From Huiozyma naganishii CBS 8797 (taxonomy: Eukaryota; Ascomycota; Saccharomycetes; Saccharomycetales; Saccharomycetaceae), in assembly GCF_000348985.1 (NCBI RefSeq), contig NC_035928.1, positions 1 through 64,000 of the forward strand: 64,000 nucleotides of DNA. The letters are read 5' to 3'. The position numbers and the translations under genes were made by a program. Of the stretch, positions 57,717-64,000 are shown piece after piece. Each line of letters starts with the position of its first letter. Positions within the stretch are counted from its first letter, which is position 1. The notes beneath the pieces are model-generated. The model was not told the DNA's origin. It saw nothing but the letters and a program-made list of their open reading frames with translations, and ran no database searches.

Positions 57717-60700
57717 CTACATATGGTTTGTCCTAAACTCATTAATCAGCCCTAACACTTCCTTGTGCGAGATTTTCTTATTAATGCTTTTGCAGATAAT
57801 ACCTTGTTCATCTTCAGAAAAGTTGACAAATGTTTCGCAAAGATCACCATCGATAATATTGAGACTTGGTGCATAATAACTTCTATAAGCTGTGTGATCT
57901 CTACCGACAATACTAGAATACCCTTCCGGACTTTCCTTAATAGCATTACCTTTGTTAATCCAAGATTCCTCCTCTGGAACAATTTCTTTGTCACCATCTT
58001 CGAGTAACTTTACACTGCTGTCCTTAAACAATAAGGACTCTATATTGGCTACTGAAGTTTCCAGCTTCTTTATGGTTTTGATTTGATTTTTCGTCAGGAG
58101 CGGTATTAAAGCACCTATAGTCCCTTGTATCCCGGTGTAAATTACAACAGGTCTATCAGAGTTTTGCACGGCATGGTTAACAAATATCTCTGTTGGGATA
58201 TCGTTGACGTAAAAATGGTTTTTAAGAACCAATTTTTTCGCCACTTCCAATAGATTACCTGGTAATTTTTGTTGTTGGTAAACTCCATCGACAATGGTGG
58301 GCACCCTTAAAGTCCAAATGTTTCCAAATCTGTCACCACCAATAACAGTGGTATTATCCAAAAACTTGAGGCAGGTAACAAATCGTTTTACGACATCATC
58401 TGCCACTGGTATAAAAGTGTTCAAGTCCTGGTCAAAATCCATGACGGTGACAGATTGATGGATGTCACCGATTGCAATACGGTGATCTTCCCAACAGTCA
58501 AATGCAGTCATTTCTTTAATTGATGGCGGCAGCTTGGTTATCGACTTTTTCAGAAGTTGCTTCTTACCAGCACCAAAAAGAACCACCTGTCCGTACACCA
58601 CTACCAACAACATGCTGCCAAAGCTGGATAAAGTGCGGATACTTTTCCCAATAGTGGTTTCATAGACTAATTCTAGATTGAAACTCCTCTTTTTATTTTT
58701 GCTCTTCAAAATGTTTATCTTATATGTAAGAAGATTTGGATATGTGTCGGTCGATAAGACTAAATGCGACGTGCCTGCTGTGAAACTTACAATTGCTCCA
58801 GTATAGCAGTAGGCTATGGCTAAGATCTGATAATTTTGGGCGGATTTCGAATTTGGAACGACATTACCGAGATGATCCACAACAGACACACGAACAGATC
58901 CTGATTTTTCAATAGAGTTTTCCAGAAGTAAACTCATGTCACTTAGTCTTAGTACTTTTTTGCCTCTAAAAGCAGGTAGTGGCAGTTTCTCATCAATATC
59001 TTCCTCTTCCTCTTCCTCTTCTCCTCCAGCATCGGGTTCTATCTTTTGGTTTCCGTCCACCGAGTAGTTCACCGAAGACATGTTGAACCAGTGATCATTG
59101 AATATGAAATCTTGAACATTACCAATAACCAGCTCTCCGCTAGAAGACAAACAGCAGCATCCGTTGCGTTTTATATTATCCGTTTTAAATTGTGATAACG
59201 TAGTGATTGTTTTGACACTGGTTGGAAGAGATAAGGGTCTAATATAGGTGAACTGATTTTTTTCATAGGAGATCCATGTAGAGTTCGAATGGATTAGCAC
59301 GGCTGATGTTAGGTCCCCTTTATCTTCTGTTTTCTCGTCCTCCTCTTCGTCGTCACTCTCATCGTATTCGGTAGTTCCTCTCAGTGTTAACAGGGTTTCT
59401 GTGATGAAGCTCATGGTAATCGGCTTGCCGCCAATGTACTTTTCGGAGGACGCTACTATTTCACTATCCCTTAGAGACATGGTTGACCTCACATACACTC
59501 CGTTCATCAAACCAATATGTATGACGGATTCTACTAATAGAACTTCATTTATAGCATCACCTTGTCTTTGCAGTGAGACAACTTCCATAAACTGTGGGCT
59601 CTGTGATTGGACCTTCACTATACTTACCAGCTGATCTTCTTCGGTTGCCACGACCATGAAAATGGATCTATTGGAGGTAATGTCCAAAGAGATACTTTTG
59701 ATCTTTGATTCCATCGTCAGTATTTTGGTTGATTCTATTAACGTGTTCGTCTCTGGATAAATCTCGAAATATATGATTTCGCTGTTGGATAATGCCAAGG
59801 CGAGTTGGGTTTGGGTGGAGGCGGCTGACACTATGTGAATACCAGCGGGTGGGTACCATGTGTGTACGCATTTGAAAGTATCGGTCCGCACTTGGACAAA
59901 CAAGTTTCGACAAACCTGTATGATGTAGTTTGGTGTCAATGTTGCAATGTGCAAAGTCTGGTCATGTTTCATAATGAATGCTGGAGGGGAGGGCAAGTTT
60001 AAGTTTTCGATGGAATCGCCCGAAGTTTTCAAGAAGGTGGTCAGCGAATTGAATGCAATGACTAGAAGTTCGTGGTATTCGTTACCAATGTTCGTTTTCA
60101 GAGCCCAAATTTTCTTCGGGTTTGGTGGTAAAGGAGCGGTAATAAGGCTTTTCAGTTTCACCGCGTTTGTGAGCAGTCTAGCCTCCCCATCTGAGGTATT
60201 TGTGATAATCTTAAAGGGGACGCCAGGATCTACGTTCGCAGAGAGCAAAGGGTTTAAGTTCAATTGCCTCTCCACAACACTTAGGTTTTCTTGTTCCTGA
60301 GTGCGTGGGGTATACTCGGTCTCTATTTTGAATTCCATGGACCCCAAGCTTTCGATTTGCAATAGTGCGTTATCATTGTATTCTGCATGCAAAAACATAT
60401 ACCCGTTAGAAAATATGTGTAATTTGGTTGCCCTTGGGATAGTGTCAAAGTAAGTGCATGAACATTTAGGTTTGTCGCCGTTCTGTGGGTCCCGTTCAAT
60501 CTGGAGTTTGAACAGATCACCTAGTTCGTTTTGGAGCAAGACAAAAAATTTGTCCTTTAGCGTGTGGGTGACCCCAGTGATAATGCTGTGGGTTTCGGCG
60601 GTAGCGTTTGTTCTACGTGGTAGTTTAAGCTCAATGTTGAATTGGCCCTGCATGTCCCTAATCCAAATGGCGGTATCGTTCGCTAAAATGACGAAGGGAT

Positions 60701-61508
60701 TAGTAAACTCGTCTGTCTCGTTCACATTTGTTCGGATACCGTACCTGTTCAAGTTTGGTAATGCAAGTATCAGGTCGTACTGTGCTTCTGGTAGTTCAAA
60801 GTCGGCCTTTTTGATAATATGGTTTAAGTTCAAATCAACCATGTAGAAGATGAGGTGTGTTGTGGTTTTGAGTATCTCCAAAGCTGCAAAGACTGGGTTG
60901 TCTGTGTACTCCATATCACACGAAACGAGATCTTGCGTAATGTACCCTGTGCGGACGATCTCCAATGGTGAGGACAGCAGTGGGGGCGACGCCGTCGTTG
61001 TGGCCCCGCTGCCTAGCATGTAACAAAGTTTGAACTTCTCTAAAGCAGAGACCATCGCGCACCGCTGTCGCCGGTCCACCGCTGAGTACGCAATGGGGGA
61101 AACCCTGCGCATCCCAGACCTATGCATGGACTCATTGACTAGTGTTTCCAGTCTGAAACCGTGGGTGGCTGAATCGTCCCTCTCAACAGAGAGCAACGTC
61201 AGGTTCCCCGCATCGGACGTCACAAGAAGAACGTCCCGCGGGGTGGCCCCCACGGGTATCCACGCCGCGATGGTCTTGATCGAGGCAAACAGCGGCCAAC
61301 TGGCCAGTCTTTCCAGCCGACCATCCGCGACGTTGAACAGTTCTAAACACGTCTCAGTTGCAAGAAACAACTGCAGTCGCGACCCAACCCCCGGTGCTAC
61401 TTCATGCCCCGGCAATTCTGCAAACCGCCCAGTACACGAGGCAACGTAGTTCGACTGTCTCTGCAGGGACAGGTGATACAGCACCACATCAGATTCCTGT
61501 ACGGGCAT
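57717..61508 (-). CDS. RSE1: U2 snRNP SF3b subunit Rse1 (SF3B3)
   Basis: A 1263-residue orthologue of S. cerevisiae Rse1 (1361 aa, YML049C), the three-propeller WD40-like SF3b subunit needed for pre-spliceosome assembly. The frame opens at a GTG (61514); the first ATG is 61508. The N-terminus has LYHLSLQRQSNYVASCTGRF, an early SF3B3 signature. Two acidic stretches (DEEEDEK near 710 and GEEEEEEEDID near 840) are loop insertions. The C-terminal CPSF-A propeller runs from about 920, with VIGGDRFGNIWTLRVP near 1065. The tail KEVLGLINEFRTNHM fits the family. In S. cerevisiae AIM32 lies between GAL80 and RSE1; it is absent here, with only 135 bp between the two stop codons. Confidence 0.94.
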   Translation of the reverse strand: MPVQESDVVLYHLSLQRQSNYVASCTGRFAELPGHEVAPGVGSRLQLFLATETCLELFNVADGRLERLASWPLFASIKTIAAWIPVGATPRDVLLVTSDAGNLTLLSVERDDSATHGFRLETLVNESMHRSGMRRVSPIAYSAVDRRQRCAMVSALEKFKLCYMLGSGATTTASPPLLSSPLEIVRTGYITQDLVSCDMEYTDNPVFAALEILKTTTHLIFYMVDLNLNHIIKKADFELPEAQYDLILALPNLNRYGIRTNVNETDEFTNPFVILANDTAIWIRDMQGQFNIELKLPRRTNATAETHSIITGVTHTLKDKFFVLLQNELGDLFKLQIERDPQNGDKPKCSCTYFDTIPRATKLHIFSNGYMFLHAEYNDNALLQIESLGSMEFKIETEYTPRTQEQENLSVVERQLNLNPLLSANVDPGVPFKIITNTSDGEARLLTNAVKLKSLITAPLPPNPKKIWALKTNIGNEYHELLVIAFNSLTTFLKTSGDSIENLNLPSPPAFIMKHDQTLHIATLTPNYIIQVCRNLFVQVRTDTFKCVHTWYPPAGIHIVSAASTQTQLALALSNSEIIYFEIYPETNTLIESTKILTMESKIKSISLDITSNRSIFMVVATEEDQLVSIVKVQSQSPQFMEVVSLQRQGDAINEVLLVESVIHIGLMNGVYVRSTMSLRDSEIVASSEKYIGGKPITMSFITETLLTLRGTTEYDESDDEEEDEKTEDKGDLTSAVLIHSNSTWISYEKNQFTYIRPLSLPTSVKTITTLSQFKTDNIKRNGCCCLSSSGELVIGNVQDFIFNDHWFNMSSVNYSVDGNQKIEPDAGGEEEEEEEDIDEKLPLPAFRGKKVLRLSDMSLLLENSIEKSGSVRVSVVDHLGNVVPNSKSAQNYQILAIAYCYTGAIVSFTAGTSHLVLSTDTYPNLLTYKINILKSKNKKRSFNLELVYETTIGKSIRTLSSFGSMLLVVVYGQVVLFGAGKKQLLKKSITKLPPSIKEMTAFDCWEDHRIAIGDIHQSVTVMDFDQDLNTFIPVADDVVKRFVTCLKFLDNTTVIGGDRFGNIWTLRVPTIVDGVYQQQKLPGNLLEVAKKLVLKNHFYVNDIPTEIFVNHAVQNSDRPVVIYTGIQGTIGALIPLLTKNQIKTIKKLETSVANIESLLFKDSSVKLLEDGDKEIVPEEESWINKGNAIKESPEGYSSIVGRDHTAYRSYYAPSLNIIDGDLCETFVNFSEDEQGIICKSINKKISHKEVLGLINEFRTNHM

Positions 61509-61779
61509 CTCCACTGGTGGCAGTTAAACGTGACGCAGTTCCTCAGTACACTCCAAGCAGAAGTACAGACCAATTAACCCTCCCAATTGATGACTAAGCG
61601 TCCCTGACCGTCTGTTCGATGATCTTCCCCGCAACTGTTCGTTCCGCGGGACACGGCATCTCTCTTCTCCCAGTATAAAAAACACCAGTTCGCCACTTTC
61701 TCTAAAAGTGACCGTCTTGCCACCTTTCAGAAGTGGGAAGACCAGAACTGCCACTGCACATACACACCCTTGCTGCGAA
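61509..61779. promoter_or_regulatory. RSE1-GSF2 shared promoter
   Basis: A 271-bp divergent promoter. CTTGCCACC near 61723 is GGTGGCAAG on the minus strand, one mismatch from the Rpn4 element. AGTATAAAAAACACC near 61671 is a TATA box toward GSF2. Confidence 0.4.
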
Positions 61780-62970
61780 ATGGAGGTGTACGTGAGACTG
61801 AACAATGATATTGACCGGGACTACGCTTTCCAGGTTTCCCGGGAAGACACCGCACGGTCGAAGGTCAGCAAGCTGTTTGCTGAGCGGCCGGAACCTGGGT
61901 TGAAGATTGTACTGGCGGATGTGATGGTGCTGCGTCCCACGCTGTTCCACAAGAAGCAGCCCGTCGGTTATAGCAAGTCGATGCATCCTGGGTACTTGAC
62001 GGAGGGAGGGTGTCTGATTTTCGATTACGATGCTGGGGAGGCGAAGTACTTGGAGAAACTGGACGAGGACAAGCCCCTGTTTGACCAATTGTGGCCTGGG
62101 CAACTGATTGTTCCGGAATGGGAGTACAGCCGCAAGAACATAATCATGTTTGCGGCCATTTTGTTGTTCTGGTTGTACACTGACTTGCCGGACTGCATCT
62201 CCCCAACTCCCGGGATCTGTTTGACGAACCAACTATCCCGGCTGTTGCTCCCCGTGCTGGAGAACTATCTGGACAATCAGAAGATGGCCAGTAAGCTGCG
62301 TGAGGAGATTCAGGTCGGGTACTCCTCTGTTCCTGCCCAATGGGGGTTTTTCACCCTCCACGTTTTGAAGCTGCTGCTCATCGTCCTGTTCTTCAAATTT
62401 GGGATGGCGAATCCGCTGACGTTCAACCCGGTGAAGATGTGGCAACTTAGGAACAACGACCTGTCTCGTAAGTCCAACGACGTGAAGGCTACGTTGAAGT
62501 CGATCGGGTGGATTGGGTCGAAGAGGGCTATTTTCGACGACTACCAGTCGAACTACTACAACTACATCTTGAAGAAGTACGGTGGGATTGTCCCCACGTT
62601 CAGAGCCGGTATGATCAAGATTGCTGCCAACCCAGGTATCCCGTTGCAAGCCGGGGAGGGGTTCCAAACCCCGCTGGACGAACGGTTCACGGGGTCCACC
62701 TTCAAAGAGATGGAGGACAAGGGTAAATTCATACTCAGCGAGGAGTATTTCATCGAGCTCGAGAACATCCTTAAGGAGAAACTCGACGAAGCCAACGGCG
62801 ACATCGGGTTGATGAACGAAGAGATCAAGAAGTTCAGAAGATACGGACTTTACGAACCAAGCGACAAGATCAGAAACATGGTCAAGAAGAGAAGAGCCGT
62901 GTACGAAGAGCAACAGGCACTTATCAAGGAGAAGGAAAAGGAAACGTTGGCCGCCAAGAAGGCCAAATAG
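61780..62970 (+). CDS. GSF2: ER protein Gsf2, hexose transporter export factor
   Basis: A 396-residue orthologue of S. cerevisiae Gsf2 (403 aa, YML048W), an ER membrane protein that helps hexose transporters such as Hxt1 leave the ER. The frame is open from a GTG at 61708, but MEVYVRLNNDIDRDYAF at the ATG 61780 is the expected start. Conserved blocks are MVLRPTLFHKKQP, SMHPGYLTEGGCLIF and DQLWPGQLIVPEW. Membrane helices lie near 123-140 and 190-210, around the conserved TDLPDCISPTPGICLTNQLS. The cytosolic C-terminus has YQSNYYNYILKKYGG and GEGFQTPLDERF and ends in a Lys-rich coil with AAKKAK, compatible with a dilysine ER-retrieval role. Confidence 0.95.
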   Translation: MEVYVRLNNDIDRDYAFQVSREDTARSKVSKLFAERPEPGLKIVLADVMVLRPTLFHKKQPVGYSKSMHPGYLTEGGCLIFDYDAGEAKYLEKLDEDKPLFDQLWPGQLIVPEWEYSRKNIIMFAAILLFWLYTDLPDCISPTPGICLTNQLSRLLLPVLENYLDNQKMASKLREEIQVGYSSVPAQWGFFTLHVLKLLLIVLFFKFGMANPLTFNPVKMWQLRNNDLSRKSNDVKATLKSIGWIGSKRAIFDDYQSNYYNYILKKYGGIVPTFRAGMIKIAANPGIPLQAGEGFQTPLDERFTGSTFKEMEDKGKFILSEEYFIELENILKEKLDEANGDIGLMNEEIKKFRRYGLYEPSDKIRNMVKKRRAVYEEQQALIKEKEKETLAAKKAK

Positions 62971-63254
62971 GTCTCCGCAGGTTGGCCTCACATCTCTCAC
63001 GAAATGTTGTCCTTGTATGTTGTTTTTAACAGATTGTATATTATTCTTTTGTCGTTAACGAACTGTGTTATCTATTATATTCCTCCTGGTATAGATGATC
63101 GTATTCCCCCTATGTGTATCACTAGTAATAGTCTTTTGGCATAAATGCTCTCTATTTTTACCTGAAGATATAAAGAAGCCTCGCCCAGCTTACATATCGA
63201 AAAGGCAAACGCTTGACAGTTCACGCCTATTCATCCCGCCCATGTCTCCAATGG

Positions 63255-64000
63255 TCAAGGTGAAACAATCCCCTGTTTTTTATACGTTTTCGCAGGTACG
63301 CTGAACTCCCAACAGTAGGGGGCCCCCATTTCCCTGCTCTTCTTGTCGTCGATTTGGTAGTAGTAACTGGGCAACGTATTGAGAGTATCCGGTGTTTTGA
63401 GAAAGCTTATTCGGCTCATTTCTTCGCTATCGTAGAGCCCCATGGACTTTAGGTCCCCGTCCTCTCCAATTGAATCGATCGAGAATTCATCGCTGCTGTG
63501 TGGTGACACCTGAGAGTAAAACTGCTTGAAACGATATTTCTCGGTCAGGTAGTCAATGTTATACGAAATCGTGATGCAGACGTATCCCTTCAAATCGGTA
63601 AACCTCCACTCGTACACTAGCTTGTGGTGTATTTTGAGCGATAGGACCACCGCAACGGTAAGTTTTAGGAAGAAGAAGACCCATATGAGGAAGGATGAAA
63701 ACATGAAGGAGAGTATAACCGCCTCCTCGTGGTTGTTCTTCGCTATCCACCTCATCCGTTGTCCAACACCCTGGAGGGACTCTAAGTCGCCTAAGTTCAT
63801 TTCGCTCGTGCTCCCTCTCGTGAAAAGCACAGACCACAACGTGAGCCCGTTGATAATCTGTCGCGGTGAGTCGGCAAACAGCAGTTTGAAACTGCTCTTT
63901 AGCTCAAAATAGGTGAAAAAAGCCATCCTCTGGAACACGCCACTGGGAGTAATTTTCTCAAAGAGACAGTACACTCTGTAGTCCCTCAAGCAACGGAACG
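63255..64000 (-). CDS. PRM6: Pheromone-regulated K+ transport protein Prm6/Kch, N-terminus beyond the window
   Basis: C-terminal 248 codons of the YML047C (PRM6/KCH2) homologue, paralogous to Kch1 (YJR054W), which supports potassium influx during pheromone response. The frame stays open to base 64000, so the start lies outside the window; the apparent start at 63989 is a TTG. Visible are SPRQIINGLTLWSVLF and the hydrophobic helix LIWVFFFLKLTVAVVLSL (about 63638-63691), then a soluble tail with an acidic SSDEFSIDSIGEDGD and YYYQIDDKKSREMG. Position after GSF2, convergent, as in S. cerevisiae. Confidence 0.9.
   Translation of the reverse strand, partial: FRCLRDYRVYCLFEKITPSGVFQRMAFFTYFELKSSFKLLFADSPRQIINGLTLWSVLFTRGSTSEMNLGDLESLQGVGQRMRWIAKNNHEEAVILSFMFSSFLIWVFFFLKLTVAVVLSLKIHHKLVYEWRFTDLKGYVCITISYNIDYLTEKYRFKQFYSQVSPHSSDEFSIDSIGEDGDLKSMGLYDSEEMSRISFLKTPDTLNTLPSYYYQIDDKKSREMGAPYCWEFSVPAKTYKKQGIVSP

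Noticed and set aside
1..64000. CRISPR arrays, bacterial operons, riboswitches
   Set aside because: The window is yeast nuclear DNA; no regularly spaced repeat arrays or bacterial features were seen.

Overview
The window is nuclear DNA of a budding yeast of the family Saccharomycetaceae. The genes are compact and nearly all intronless, most proteins align end to end with Saccharomyces cerevisiae proteins I recognise, the tRNA-Tyr carries a yeast-type intron, and Ty1/copia-like LTRs are present. Genes known from S. cerevisiae chromosome XI-left (YKL) and from its duplicated partner on chromosome X-right (YJR) alternate on this one segment: TOR2-PTK2-PEX1-APS2 is YKL-YJR-YKL-YJR. Many ancestral neighbours are missing, for example ARP3, CCT5, RPA12 and CBF1 between TOR2 and PTK2. 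That is the expected result of reciprocal gene loss after the yeast whole-genome duplication, so I infer a post-duplication species. Fairly GC-rich coding and a retained GAL80 make a Kazachstania-like yeast such as K. naganishii my best guess, but this is only a guess.

Layout. (1) 1-3.5 kb is decayed mobile DNA: a GC-rich, truncated gene on the minus strand with a tyrosine-recombinase-like C-terminus, joined to an AT-rich fossil hAT transposase, then a non-coding stretch. (2) 3.5-49.5 kb is a conserved housekeeping block: OXP1, YRA2, DOA1, SAC1, TRP3, CDC11, UBA1, STE6, CBT1, EMC3, NPA3, LIA1, HAM1, LOS1, RFC2, TOR2, PTK2, PEX1, APS2. (3) 49.5-53.4 kb is a gene-poor junction with two inverted solo LTRs, a possible third LTR, small inverted and direct repeats and one tRNA-Tyr. 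It looks like a rearrangement breakpoint. (4) 53.4-64 kb is a second conserved block, matching S. cerevisiae chromosome XIII-left: a YML053C homologue, SUR7, GAL80, RSE1, GSF2 and PRM6 (cut by the window edge).

Regulation can be read directly in several promoters. There is a perfect alpha2-Mcm1-alpha2 operator plus two pheromone elements at STE6, a 17-bp Gal4-type site at GAL80, a proteasome-type (Rpn4) element at UBA1, a Gcn4 site at TRP3 and a PAC/RRPE pair at NPA3. The main gene-model novelty is YRA2, which appears to have two short introns and a 7-nt first coding exon. No operon-like novel system was found; most of the window is ordinary conserved yeast gene content. Several long open frames begin at TTG or GTG; for those genes I moved the start to the first supported ATG.
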